A stretch of DNA of 64,000 nucleotides. It comes from Hyphomicrobiaceae bacterium. Its GTDB lineage: Bacteria; Pseudomonadota; Alphaproteobacteria; Rhizobiales; Hyphomicrobiaceae. Positions within the stretch are counted from its first letter, which is position 1. Every line of letters begins with the position of its first letter. The position numbers and the translations under genes are program-made. Below the pieces are notes generated by a model, which made no database searches, was not told the DNA's origin, and worked only from the letters and a program-made list of their open reading frames with translations. This document shows, piece by piece, positions 18,004 to 27,374 of the stretch. Location: the NCBI GenBank assembly GCA_041397645.1, contig JAWKWE010000004.1:1240001-1304000 (forward strand), read 5' to 3'.

Positions 18004-19017
18004 TTAATGATAGCCGGCGTCTTCTTTCACCTTGCCGCGGAATGTCCAGTACACGAAGGCGGTGTAGCCCAAAATGATTGGGACCATGACGAGAGTGCCA
18101 ACCAGCATGAAAAGCTGCGAGGACGGCGCGGCGGCGGCCTGCCAAACGGTGACCGTGTCTGGAACGAGGAAAGGCACGTTTGAGATGACAAGGCCGACGA
18201 AGCCCAACAGGAACATGGCAATCGCCGAAACGAAAGGCTGCACATCCTTGCGCTCGATCAGGCCCCACCAGCACTTGAGGCCGGAATAGAGCGTCAGCAG
18301 CGGGATGGGTGCCAGCAGAAGGATGTTGGGCCAGGAAAACCAGACGTCGGCGATGCGCGGCAACCCGACCGCCGTCCACAGGCTGACGATGGCGATCGCG
18401 CCCAGGGTCATTACAAGCGCAAGTTCGGCCCGTGCACGGGCCCATAGCTGTAGTTCGCCTTCGGTCTTCATGACGAGCCAAGTCGAGCCCAGAAGCGCGT
18501 AACCAGCGACGAGCGACAGGCCACACATGATGGAAAAGCCCGATAGCCAGTCGAACGCGCCGCCGGAAAACTGTCCGTTCGTTACGGAGATCCCCTGCAG
18601 CAGGCCGCCCAGCACGATGCCTTGAGCGAACGTGGCGATGATGGAACCCCAGGCAAACGCCTTGTCCCAAAACTCGTGACGAGGTTTGGCGACCCAGCGG
18701 AATTCAAATGCGACACCGCGAAAGACAAGCGCCAGCAGCATGACGATGATCGGAATATATAGACCCGACATGATGATGCCGTAGGCCTTGGGAAACGCGA
18801 CGAACAAGCCGCCGCCGCCAAGTATCAGCCAAGTCTCGTTGCCATCCCAGAAAGGCGCGACAGAGTTCATCATGACATCGCGCCGGCGTTCTTCTGGCGC
18901 CGACGGAAATAGAATGCCAAGACCAAGATCGAAGCCGTCGAGGATAACGTACATCGCAACTGCGACGGCGATAATCGCGGCCCATACCAGAGGCAGCCAG
19001 TAGGCGATGTCGTCCAT
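18004..19017 (-). CDS. cydB: Cytochrome bd-type quinol oxidase subunit II
   Basis: 337 residues from the ATG at 19017, which has GGAGG upstream; the frame extends further but overlaps cydA. The N-terminus WLPLVWAAIIAVAVAMYVIL followed by DGFDLGLGIL and the WDGNETWLILGGG motif are diagnostic of CydB/CioB. Eight to nine membrane spans follow. It forms the two-subunit quinol:O2 oxidase with the upstream subunit; the start is one base after the cydA stop, so translation is coupled. No small CydX-like ORF follows in the next 150 bases. cydCD transporters are not in the window. Confidence 0.95.
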   Translation of the reverse strand: MDDIAYWLPLVWAAIIAVAVAMYVILDGFDLGLGILFPSAPEERRRDVMMNSVAPFWDGNETWLILGGGGLFVAFPKAYGIIMSGLYIPIIVMLLALVFRGVAFEFRWVAKPRHEFWDKAFAWGSIIATFAQGIVLGGLLQGISVTNGQFSGGAFDWLSGFSIMCGLSLVAGYALLGSTWLVMKTEGELQLWARARAELALVMTLGAIAIVSLWTAVGLPRIADVWFSWPNILLLAPIPLLTLYSGLKCWWGLIERKDVQPFVSAIAMFLLGFVGLVISNVPFLVPDTVTVWQAAAAPSSQLFMLVGTLVMVPIILGYTAFVYWTFRGKVKEDAGYH

Positions 19018-19018
19018 A

Positions 19019-20416
19019 CTATTTGCCTCCTTGAATAGCTTCGCGGGCGCTCTCGTCGGCTGCCGACAACGGTCGTGACGGCACACCCTCTTCGGTCACC
19101 AAAGACCGCCCTTCGGGTCCTTTCTCTATGAGCTTGTTGATGAGCAGCACACCCATCGAGAACACCACCGTATAGACGACGACAAACATGATGAGCGATG
19201 CGAGCACCGCCCAGAACGAGACGTTCGACACTGCGTCGGCCGTTCGAAGGATGCCATAGACCAGATAAGGCTGACGTCCCGTTTCGGTGACCCACCAACC
19301 TGCCAGGATGGCAATGAAGCCAAGGGGCCAACAATAAGTGAGGCTGGTGAGATACCAGCCCTTGTCGAAGAGCTGTCCGCGCCACCATTGCCATACACCG
19401 TATAGTCCGATTGCGATCATCAGCAGTCCGCATCCGACCATGATGCGAAAGGCGAAGAAGACGGGAATCACAGGCGGACGTTCGTCCGGCTTGAAATCTT
19501 TTAGCCCCTTGAAGGTGCCGTCGAGGCTGTGGGTGATGATGAGGCTGGCGAGGTTGGGGATGGAAATCTCGAAGTGGTTCTTTTCCTGTGCCTGGTCGGG
19601 CCAGGCAAACAGCACAAGATCGCCCGGCTTGGAGCCGTCCCAATGACCTTCCATCGCCGCGACCTTCGCAGGCTGGTGCTCGGCGGTGTTGAGTCCGTGA
19701 GCGTCGCCGATCAAAAGCTGCAAGGGCGCGAGTATGGCGACCATGCCGAGCCCCATGCGCATCATCGTCTTGGCTTCGTCGATGAAGCGGTCTCTCACGA
19801 GATAGCGCGCGCCGACCGACAATACGACGAGCGAAGTCGTGAGGTAGGCCGCTGTGAACATGTGCGCGAAGCGATAAGGGAAGCTCGGATTGAATATCGC
19901 GTTGATCCAATTGGTCGGATACGCAATGCCGTCTTTCAGTTCGAAACCGGCCGGGGTCTGCATCCAGCTATTGGCTGAAAGGATCCAGAATGCCGAGAGC
20001 GACGTGCCGATGGCAACCAGCACGGCCGCGGTAACGTGCAAGGTGGGCGAAACCCGCGTCCAGCCAAACAGCATGACGCCCAGGAACGTGGCTTCCAGAA
20101 AGAAGGCCGTCAGCACTTCATATCCGATCAGCGGTCCGACGACGTTACCTGCAACTTCGGAAAAGCGGCTCCAGTTGGTACCGAACTGATAAGATAGAAC
20201 GATGCCTGAGACGACGCCCATGGCGAACGATACGGCAAAGATCTTCGTCCAGTGGCGCGCCATGCGGTGGAATTTGTCCTCCCCCGTCATGCGCCAGCGT
20301 ACCAGCAAGGTGGCGATAAAGGCGGCCAAGCCGATCGTAAAGCTCGGAAAGATGATGTGGAACATCACCGTGAAGGCGAACTGGATCCGCGCCAGAAGAA
20401 TTGCGTCGACGTCCAT
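19019..20416 (-). CDS. cydA: Cytochrome bd-type quinol oxidase subunit I, cyanide-insensitive (CioA) type
   Basis: 465 residues from the ATG at 20416 (GAAAGAGG upstream). The N-terminal haem-ligand His (residue 20, in VMFHIIFPSF), the second His in FPYRFAHMFTAAYL and the GWWVTETGRQP motif are present. The quinol loop between the sixth and seventh spans lacks the long insertion of E. coli CydA, which places it with the short-Q-loop CIO group, oxidases that resist cyanide and often NO or sulfide. It catalyses quinol oxidation with O2 reduction without proton pumping. It is the first gene of a two-gene operon; no FNR-like box is evident in the 117 bases upstream. Confidence 0.94.
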   Translation of the reverse strand: MDVDAILLARIQFAFTVMFHIIFPSFTIGLAAFIATLLVRWRMTGEDKFHRMARHWTKIFAVSFAMGVVSGIVLSYQFGTNWSRFSEVAGNVVGPLIGYEVLTAFFLEATFLGVMLFGWTRVSPTLHVTAAVLVAIGTSLSAFWILSANSWMQTPAGFELKDGIAYPTNWINAIFNPSFPYRFAHMFTAAYLTTSLVVLSVGARYLVRDRFIDEAKTMMRMGLGMVAILAPLQLLIGDAHGLNTAEHQPAKVAAMEGHWDGSKPGDLVLFAWPDQAQEKNHFEISIPNLASLIITHSLDGTFKGLKDFKPDERPPVIPVFFAFRIMVGCGLLMIAIGLYGVWQWWRGQLFDKGWYLTSLTYCWPLGFIAILAGWWVTETGRQPYLVYGILRTADAVSNVSFWAVLASLIMFVVVYTVVFSMGVLLINKLIEKGPEGRSLVTEEGVPSRPLSAADESAREAIQGGK

Positions 20417-20533
20417 GCTGCCTCTTTCAAACCGCCGATGTTCGAGCGGCCTTATGATGGCGCGTTCGAGCCTTGGCGTCGAGCCCGCATGGCGTGACAA
20501 AATGAAAACAAAGGAGCTTACAGCGTTAACAGC

Positions 20534-22954
20534 TCAACGTTGGGCGAGGGCCGGGACAGGTAGCGACCACAGCGTGACGACGCCGTCTTGTCCGCCAGTG
20601 ATAAGTTGACGACCTTCAGTATCGAAAGCCAGCGTCTTGGCGCCATGTTCCAAGCCGCTCAGTGTCCAGTAGGGGCGAGCGCTTTTCAGCCCCCGCACCC
20701 GAACACTGCCGTCCTCTGCTGCCGACGCAAGCAGACGCCCATCGGGAGAGAAAGTCAGTGCGGTAACACGCGCGCGGTGCGCGGTGAACGTGCGCAGCGG
20801 GCGGCGCGTCGACCGAGACCACAATCGCACCGCTCCATCCAGCGTGCCAGCCGCAACCAGACCGCCATCGTCGGTGACGGCGAGGGCTGAAACATAGTCG
20901 GAGTGGTTGCGGTAGGTCGCTTTGACCTCGCCGGTTTCCATATTCCAGAGCTTCACGGTCTTATCGGCGCCGCCAGAGGCAAGCCATGTGCCGGAGGGAT
21001 CGGTTGCAAGCGCCTGCACGGCGTTGGCATGTCCCTCAAGAACGGTGATGGGCGCCGTTTCCGACGAAGTTTGCCAGAGCGCTACGACCCAGTCGTGCCC
21101 GGCAGCGGCGATGTGGTCCTGCGAACCGACGAAAACAGCAGCCCAGACTGCCGCGTCATTGCGTTTGAAGCGATAAAGCCGTTGCTGTTTGTCGAGATCC
21201 CACACATTGACGCTGCCGTTGGAATGGGTCGTAAGGGCGCGATTGTTGCGGATGTCGAGCGAATTTGCCGGGCCATCATCCATGTAGATGGCGCCTGCCT
21301 GGGCATGAGTTTCACGGAACCAGATTTTGAGAACTCGATCATCGCCGGCGGTTACGATCAAGCGGCCATCGCCTGACAGCGCAATTTTCTCGATCGCGCC
21401 GTCGTGCGCCTTGAAGCTGCCGGCAACATTCAATCCGTTGTCATTCTCTGTCCGCGAGATTGCACCCGTTGTGATGGTGCTGGTCTGCGGTTTCGCGAGC
21501 AGACGCGGTAGGTCGTTTCGAAACACTAAGATCCCGGCGACGATGCAGGCGGCCATGGTAAGTTTTGTCGGCAGGCCCTTCGTCCAACGGCGCTTGCGGG
21601 CCACATCCGGTGCTGGCTTGAGCTTCTTGCGCTCGAGCATCCGCCCCGATTTCGCAGCATCGGCGCGTGCGTTTCGTTGTGTCTTTGCCTTCTTTCGGTC
21701 CGCTGCCTTGGCTGCAGCGGGCTGTGCAGCCTCTTTCCCGGGGGGTGCGAGCGCTGCGGCAATCGCACGTGTGCGCGCGCCAGCAGCGATGTTCGTGTCC
21801 TTGGCTGCGGACGAAGCCAACTGCGTTGCAGCTTGTGCAGCATCGGCGGCATTCGGCTTTGACGCTTTTGCGTTTGAATTCGCAACGGCTGGGGCACGCA
21901 ACCCTTCGACGAAGTCGAGAAGTTTGCCTGCTGGACCCGGTGTGTCGGGTGGTGGCGGTACGACGGATGTCGCGTCTTTTTCAGCAAGCTCGGCCGGGGC
22001 CTGCCGTCGCGTACGTTTGGCGGCCTCTTCATTGGACTCGCGCATGCGCGACAGGAAGCCGGGCTTTTTCGGCTCGGGGGCCAGAAGCGCGCCGCGCCAG
22101 GCGGCGATCGTTTGCGGACGCGCATCCGTCGCGAGTGCGAGGCCGCGATCTATCGCATCGAGGAATGTCGAGCGATAGGAACTCAACGCCGCTTGGCCCG
22201 ATGGTACGAACTCGTCGTTCAACATGCGCGACGGCGAGTCGGGCGGGCGTTTGCCGGTCATTGCGTGATAGAGCGTAGCAGCAAGTGCGTAGATGTCGGT
22301 CCATGGACCTTGCTGGCGGCTGGTCTCGGCGTACTGTTCGTAAGGGCTGTAGCCGGGCTTGACGAGGGCCGAGACGGTCTTGGTCTTGGAGTGGGCTGCA
22401 ATGTCACCGCGCGCTGCGCCGAAATCGATAAGTACGGGCTCTCCCGACTTGCGGATAATGATATTGTCCGGCGCGATATCGCGATGCAGGAAGTCGGCCT
22501 TGTGGATGGTCTCCAGCGCGTCAAGCAGCGGCGCGATGATGCGATCCAACTCTTTCTGGCGCGGCGCGCGGCCGAGCGATTTGAGCCAGGACTTAAGGCT
22601 TTGTCCCTCTTCCCAGTGCAGAACCATGTAGGCGGTGTTGTTGGCTCTGAAGGTTCGGTAGACGCGCACGATGTTGGGATGATCGAACTTGGCGAGGGTC
22701 TGCGCTTCTTCGATGAAGCGGTCGAGGCCCCATTGGTAGTCCTTGGCGCTCGCCTGCGACCGGGGACCGGCTTCCACACCGTGGATGCGCGCTGCGAAGT
22801 CTGCGGGAAAATATTCCTTGATAGTAACAAGCCGTGCCAGAGCGGTCTCGTGGGCAAGATAGGTCACGCCGAAGCCGCCTGCGCCAAGCACACGGTCGAT
22901 GCGAAAATCGCCAGCCAGCTCCGTCGCGCTTTCAAGCGCGTTGAAAGTTGTCAT
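20534..22954 (-). CDS. Transmembrane Ser/Thr protein kinase with C-terminal WD40 propeller
   Basis: 806 residues. The kinase domain (about 15-290) keeps the glycine loop GAGGFG, Lys46 (TIKEYFP), HRD (157-159) and DFG (177-179), so it should be active. An Ala/Lys-rich juxtamembrane region (300-460) leads to one membrane span (463-478). Residues 511-806 contain seven WD40 repeats, the number for one closed propeller, facing the periplasm as a likely ligand- or protein-binding sensor. On the opposite strand, 233 bases away, begin two FHA proteins and a PP2C phosphatase, the expected readers and eraser of its phosphorylation. ATG start. A kinase role is firm; the signal is unknown. Confidence 0.92.
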   Translation of the reverse strand: MTTFNALESATELAGDFRIDRVLGAGGFGVTYLAHETALARLVTIKEYFPADFAARIHGVEAGPRSQASAKDYQWGLDRFIEEAQTLAKFDHPNIVRVYRTFRANNTAYMVLHWEEGQSLKSWLKSLGRAPRQKELDRIIAPLLDALETIHKADFLHRDIAPDNIIIRKSGEPVLIDFGAARGDIAAHSKTKTVSALVKPGYSPYEQYAETSRQQGPWTDIYALAATLYHAMTGKRPPDSPSRMLNDEFVPSGQAALSSYRSTFLDAIDRGLALATDARPQTIAAWRGALLAPEPKKPGFLSRMRESNEEAAKRTRRQAPAELAEKDATSVVPPPPDTPGPAGKLLDFVEGLRAPAVANSNAKASKPNAADAAQAATQLASSAAKDTNIAAGARTRAIAAALAPPGKEAAQPAAAKAADRKKAKTQRNARADAAKSGRMLERKKLKPAPDVARKRRWTKGLPTKLTMAACIVAGILVFRNDLPRLLAKPQTSTITTGAISRTENDNGLNVAGSFKAHDGAIEKIALSGDGRLIVTAGDDRVLKIWFRETHAQAGAIYMDDGPANSLDIRNNRALTTHSNGSVNVWDLDKQQRLYRFKRNDAAVWAAVFVGSQDHIAAAGHDWVVALWQTSSETAPITVLEGHANAVQALATDPSGTWLASGGADKTVKLWNMETGEVKATYRNHSDYVSALAVTDDGGLVAAGTLDGAVRLWSRSTRRPLRTFTAHRARVTALTFSPDGRLLASAAEDGSVRVRGLKSARPYWTLSGLEHGAKTLAFDTEGRQLITGGQDGVVTLWSLPVPALAQR

Positions 22955-23187
22955 CCGCGGCTTCTGCCCTGCATATGCCCAAGTCTCCGCAAACTCGAGC
23001 CTATCGCTTGTTTGATACGGCCTCGCAACGACGCATCACACAAACGCTGCCCTGCAATGAATCGTTTCGCGCAAGAATATGGCATTGAGTGGGGCAATGA
23101 ACCAGAGATGAACAAATCCTCAATGTGTCTCTTTCCGGCCATGTTGCTGCCTGCTTCGCCGGGCCAAATCGCGTGTGATTTGGAGCG

Positions 23188-23889
23188 GTGGACGACATGC
23201 GCCAGCAACACGTGGCTCGCCACGACGTAGCTCGAACACAAAACCAGCAAGTCTTGACGGTGATTGTTGTCGCGCTGGCCGTTTCGAGCGGTTCACCAGC
23301 GATAGCATCAACAGCGCAAGAAGGGCGAATGGGGGGCCGCATTGCTGAATTGTTGGCGCACGGAATAGATGTCGCCGGATGGTCGATTGCAGCAGGATAT
23401 AGAGCTGCGCCAGCACTTATGCTCGGTTTGGCTACGCTTCTTGCTGTGCCGGCCATTTCTCTCGCCAGCCGTTTGGTTTGCGCACTTAATCGACGGTCGT
23501 TGCTGGCGAGGATCGAGTCCGAAAGCAGCGCGCACAATGGCGATGACGCGCTTCCCTCATTGCCGGGACATGCTTTTGTGGAGTTGATGGATTCTGAAGA
23601 GGGAGCAACGCGGAGCGCTTCATGCGCGCGCTATGCCATCCTTCACGACATGCTGCGCATTGGACGTGAGGAAGACAATGATGTCCGCCTCACGGAGGCC
23701 GCCGTGCATCGCTACCACGCGGCCATTCTACGCGAGGACTTCGGTAGCTACAGGATCACCGATCTTTCCGGGATCGAAGGCAATGGCGTGCGCGTCAACG
23801 GTCAGCCTTGCGAGGACGTACGCCTACGCGATGGTGACCTAATCGAGTTGGGGCCGGGGCGCCTGCGTTTCCATGCAGGCCTTGTTTAG
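23188..23889 (+). CDS. FHA-domain membrane protein
   Basis: 233 residues starting at GTG (an ATG three codons later is equally possible). Hydrophobic segments lie near residues 22-42 and 72-92. The C-terminal part (about 140-230) is an FHA domain with the phosphothreonine-binding signature IGREEDNDVRL...VHRYHA and the closing LRDGDLIELG strand; the Arg, Asn and His needed for pThr binding are there. It is probably a membrane adaptor that docks on kinase-phosphorylated Thr. First gene of a three-gene FHA-FHA-PP2C run, divergent from the kinase. Confidence 0.85.
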   Translation: MDDMRQQHVARHDVARTQNQQVLTVIVVALAVSSGSPAIASTAQEGRMGGRIAELLAHGIDVAGWSIAAGYRAAPALMLGLATLLAVPAISLASRLVCALNRRSLLARIESESSAHNGDDALPSLPGHAFVELMDSEEGATRSASCARYAILHDMLRIGREEDNDVRLTEAAVHRYHAAILREDFGSYRITDLSGIEGNGVRVNGQPCEDVRLRDGDLIELGPGRLRFHAGLV

Positions 23890-23962
23890 CGTGTGTCGAC
23901 GGCAGCCAAGTCTCATAGCGTTCAAAGCGTTTCAAATGAATTTCAACCTCAAGGAGGGACCT

Positions 23963-24820
23963 ATGTCGATTGAGCGGGGCGAGGACACTGCAGGACGGGC
24001 AGCAGCAAGAGCGCCCAAGTCCGGTAGTCTCCTGGGCTCACTGAAGGATGCCTTGCGTGCAGCCGGGCGCGAAGACGCTGAAAACGGCAGTGGGCCCGTG
24101 CTGGTAACGCCGATCCGGTCCGTGGCGCTGGTGCCGGCTGCGCGGCCTGCGTCGGCGACTGTCGCTTCTTCGGGCAACGATAGCGACAACGGCGAAACGC
24201 ATGGGTTGCGAAGCGCATCGACGCCCAACGCATCCCTGCAAGGCTCGATGAGTGCAGCCGAGGCAGCACGCCACGCCCGTACGATTTCGGTCCCCCCGGC
24301 GCATATTGAACATGAACCGATCGTGCCTGCCGATCCGCCGACAACCCGCGTTGTTCGCCGGGAGACGCCTCCCGTTGTCCCTGTGGAGCCCGAAGAACCG
24401 CGCACGCGCCTTGTTCGCGGCCGGCAAAACATTGTGCGCGACACCTTTGCACAGGATCCTGTCGTTGGCTTCTTGATCGTGGTGGGCGGCCCTGGGCTTG
24501 GCGCGTCACGGCCCATTTTCGAGGGCAACAATACTATCGGGCGTTCACGATCGAACCGAATTGCGCTCGATTTCGGCGATGAAACCATTTCATCCGAGGA
24601 GCAGGCCTATATTCGGTACGATTCCACCGATCGGTCTTTCCTCTTTGTGCCGAACCTTGCTAAAACCAACGTCGTGTCCGTGAATGAGAAGCGTCCGGCT
24701 GGCGCCGTGGAGCTAAAACCCATGGACATCGTGACGTTCGGGCGCACGCAGGTTGCCTTTCTCCCATTCTGCGGACCGGAGTTCGACTGGTCCGAGATTT
24801 CTGACGCCAAGGACGAATGA
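23963..24820 (+). CDS. FHA-domain protein with long disordered N-terminus
   Basis: 285 residues from the ATG at 23963, which has AAGGAGG upstream; the frame opens earlier at 23873 but overlaps the previous gene. The first 180 residues are Ala/Pro/Thr/Arg-rich and look disordered, with several Thr that could be kinase targets. The C-terminal FHA domain shows TIGRSRSNRIALDFGDETIS and MDIVTFG; the usual His after the Ser is replaced by Gln (EEQAYI), so pThr binding may differ from the first FHA protein. Its stop overlaps the PP2C start by four bases (ATGA). Confidence 0.85.
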   Translation: MSIERGEDTAGRAAARAPKSGSLLGSLKDALRAAGREDAENGSGPVLVTPIRSVALVPAARPASATVASSGNDSDNGETHGLRSASTPNASLQGSMSAAEAARHARTISVPPAHIEHEPIVPADPPTTRVVRRETPPVVPVEPEEPRTRLVRGRQNIVRDTFAQDPVVGFLIVVGGPGLGASRPIFEGNNTIGRSRSNRIALDFGDETISSEEQAYIRYDSTDRSFLFVPNLAKTNVVSVNEKRPAGAVELKPMDIVTFGRTQVAFLPFCGPEFDWSEISDAKDE

Positions 24821-25632
24821 CGTCATACGAGTGTGCTGTCGCCGCGACACAAGGATCGCGGGATTATCAAGAAGATACAGCTGCGTTTCGGCCGCTTGGG
24901 GCGGCTGAGCCTGTTGATTTTCTGTCCGAGCTTGCGGATAGGGCCGCCTTCTCCAATGGAGACGGCGGCTTTGCCGTGCTGGCGGACGGTATGGGCGGGC
25001 ACACGGGCGGCGCGTTGGCCAGCCGCATGGTTTGTGAGCAATTCCTGGCGGCGGCATCGGGTCCGGAGTCCCATGCTCTCGATCTTCCATCGCGTCTGAA
25101 GGCCGGCCTCGAAGCGGCCAACGGAGCGTTGGCAGCGAAAGTCGATGATAATCCACTATTATCGGGGATGGGATCGACACTGGTGGGTGTGGCGTTCTCT
25201 ACCAAGGGTCTGGAATGGATCAGCGTGGGCGACAGTCCACTCTATCTTTACCGCCGCGGTGAAGTTGCGATTCTCAACGAGGATCACTCGCTGGCGCCGG
25301 AACTTGATCGTCTGGTGGCGGCGGGGCGGTTGACTGAGGAAGAGGCGCGGCGCGATCCACGACGACATATGTTGCGTTCCGCCGTGACGGGTGACGAGAT
25401 CGATATGATCGACACATCGAAACGGCCGCTCGCTCTGGAAGCGGGTGATTACGTCGTGCTGGCGAGTGACGGCGTTGAAACTCTGGATGCGGTGGAAATC
25501 GCCCGCATCATTCAAGGTTACGCAGCCGATGGGGCAGAAGCGGTCGCAAAGGCGCTCATTCGCGGCGTTGAGGCGTTGCGAGAACCCTATCAAGACAACG
25601 CCACCGTGCTCGTGGTTCACGCAATAGGTTGA
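24817..25632 (+). CDS. PP2C-family Ser/Thr protein phosphatase
   Basis: 271 residues, soluble. All PP2C metal-site blocks are present: GSRDYQEDTAAF, LADGMGGHTGG, GSTLVGVAF, SVGDSPLYLYR, ASDGVETLD and the closing QDNATVLVV. It would remove phosphate from Thr/Ser of the kinase and its targets in a Mn/Mg-dependent way. It is translationally coupled to the FHA gene by an ATGA overlap. Kinase, FHA and PP2C together resemble the post-translational switch of type VI secretion, but no secretion genes are in the window. Confidence 0.93.
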   Translation: MTSYECAVAATQGSRDYQEDTAAFRPLGAAEPVDFLSELADRAAFSNGDGGFAVLADGMGGHTGGALASRMVCEQFLAAASGPESHALDLPSRLKAGLEAANGALAAKVDDNPLLSGMGSTLVGVAFSTKGLEWISVGDSPLYLYRRGEVAILNEDHSLAPELDRLVAAGRLTEEEARRDPRRHMLRSAVTGDEIDMIDTSKRPLALEAGDYVVLASDGVETLDAVEIARIIQGYAADGAEAVAKALIRGVEALREPYQDNATVLVVHAIG

Positions 25633-25690
25633 AATCAGTCCATTCAATTGGGCGGCACGCCGAACCAATTAAATCGGTTCGCGCCGGCGT

Positions 25691-26953
25691 CTACTCTTTC
25701 TGCGGCGGGATTGGTATTCCTGCCTGCACGGCTTTTCGAATGTGGTCGGCAACGTTCGGATGTTGGATTTCTATGCGGTGGAAGTCCTCTTTGTGCAGCT
25801 TCAGAAGTCTCGTCTTCGACATTGTTATGAACGAGCCTGAATGCACGTTGTTCTCAAGCATGGCATTCGCGCCGAAGAATTCTCCGGTCTTGAAGCTTGT
25901 TCTTCCTTCGGCGTGCAAATGATCGACCTTGCCGGAGGCAACGAAATACATCGCGTCGCCCGGCGAGCCGCGCGCAAGGACTTCAGCATTAGCCGGTAAA
26001 TTATGTGCCTGGAGCATCGGCATGATCTCGGCTGCCTGCTTTGCTTCCAGGCCCGATAGTATCGGTACACGCGACATCATCGACCATGTGACGACGAAAT
26101 CGCGTCGCTGCAACTCCTGCGCAAAGCCCGTCGAGATGATCGCAACCGGCAATGCCAGGATGCTGAGGCCGATAACCATCGTGAGACCGCCCACGACTCG
26201 TCCCATCGCAGTGACGGGCACGACGTCTCCGTATCCGACTGTGGTCAAAGTGGCGATCGACCACCATGCGGCTTCGGGGATCGAACCGAACTTGTCGGGC
26301 TGTGCCGCATTTTCCAGGTGATACATCACGGTGGACGAAAACAGTATGGCCATCGCCAAAAGCAGGCAGGCCCCTAAGAGTGCCCTGCTCTCGTTCTGCA
26401 AAACACGGATCAACGTATGCATGGCCGGCGAGTAGCGCGACAACTTGAGGAAGCGCAGCAGACGCAGAACGCGCAACATGCCGAGGTCAAGAGCCATGAA
26501 CCTGCTGAGATAGAACGGTAGGATGGCCAGGAGGTCGATGATGAGGGCCGGGCTGTGTGCCAGTGTCAGTCGTGCGCGACTGGCTTTCATGCGCGCCAGA
26601 AACGGGACCTCGACGGCCGTCCACAACCGCAGCATGTACTCGACCGTGAAAACGCCGACCGTGAAGAACTCGAAGTTCGACAACCAGCGTCCATATTCAG
26701 CGCGAACGCTGGGAACGGTCTCCAGTACGACGGCAGCAACGTTCAATAGGATCAGGGAGACGATCGTAATGTCGAAGATCCGGCTGCCGCGCGTTTCGCC
26801 CTGACCGCCTTCAATCACGTCGTAGACTTTGGCGCGCAGTGTCCGTCTATGGTTGGAGAGCCACGGCAAGTTTGCCTTGGAGGCGATGGCCGCTAGGCGC
26901 AAACCAGAATGGCGCTGGATTCCCTCCGCCGTCCTTGAAACGTGCTCTTGCAA
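25691..26953 (-). CDS. Voltage/cyclic-nucleotide-gated-type K+ channel with altered nucleotide cassette
   Basis: 420 residues. Six membrane spans are followed by a cNMP-binding-fold domain. The fourth span has the spaced basic pattern LRVLRLLRFLK; the pore has the K+ selectivity filter TTVGYGD. In the C-terminal domain (about 300-420) the phosphate cassette reads FFGANAMLENNVHSGSF where MlotiK-type channels have FFGE...RSA; the conserved Glu and Arg are both lost, so cAMP may not bind. The start is TTG with GGGAGAG eight bases upstream and no nearby alternative. It converges on the PP2C gene with a 58-base gap. Confidence 0.88.
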   Translation of the reverse strand: MQEHVSRTAEGIQRHSGLRLAAIASKANLPWLSNHRRTLRAKVYDVIEGGQGETRGSRIFDITIVSLILLNVAAVVLETVPSVRAEYGRWLSNFEFFTVGVFTVEYMLRLWTAVEVPFLARMKASRARLTLAHSPALIIDLLAILPFYLSRFMALDLGMLRVLRLLRFLKLSRYSPAMHTLIRVLQNESRALLGACLLLAMAILFSSTVMYHLENAAQPDKFGSIPEAAWWSIATLTTVGYGDVVPVTAMGRVVGGLTMVIGLSILALPVAIISTGFAQELQRRDFVVTWSMMSRVPILSGLEAKQAAEIMPMLQAHNLPANAEVLARGSPGDAMYFVASGKVDHLHAEGRTSFKTGEFFGANAMLENNVHSGSFITMSKTRLLKLHKEDFHRIEIQHPNVADHIRKAVQAGIPIPPQKE

Positions 26954-27374
26954 CAGAACTCTCCCTACTGCGAAAGACCTCGCCGTGCAGCATTCCGCCG
27001 CGCATCACCCCTCAAACACTTTACCGCGTTGGGCTCGAGATGTTCCAGTGACCCTGCCTATAAGTGTTGAAAGACTCAGATTCTGGATTTAACCCGCTGA
27101 TTTAACGATTGTATTTTGTTCTTGGGCGGAATGCCGTCTGTGCTGAAGCGTGGCGTATCTGAGGCCAAAAGCCGGCCCCCGCGACTTTGTGCGCATCGAG
27201 GTCGAAATTTGGGCTGAGGTGCTTGGCTCGGCTCGCACGAAAGTACAATATCCCCGGCGTCTCGCGCAGTCGTGGGCCCATGGCCGGGCTTTAAAGCTGT
27301 GTCGAACCGAACCTTTCCATCGTCAGCAGGCGATCGGAGGGCGCAATCATAAGAACCGTGGAGGAACCCGAGCC
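26954..27374. other. 421-base divergent gap upstream of ftfL
   Basis: Lies between the K+ channel start and ftfL. The ftfL frame stays open back to 27150, but that extension is unlike FtfL proteins and is read as leader. An AT-richer patch near 27060-27120 probably holds the ftfL promoter; I cannot define boxes with confidence and see no other gene. Confidence 0.5.

Noticed and set aside
20534..25632. Type VI secretion locus
   Set aside because: Only the kinase/FHA/phosphatase parts are present; no tss structural genes are in the window.
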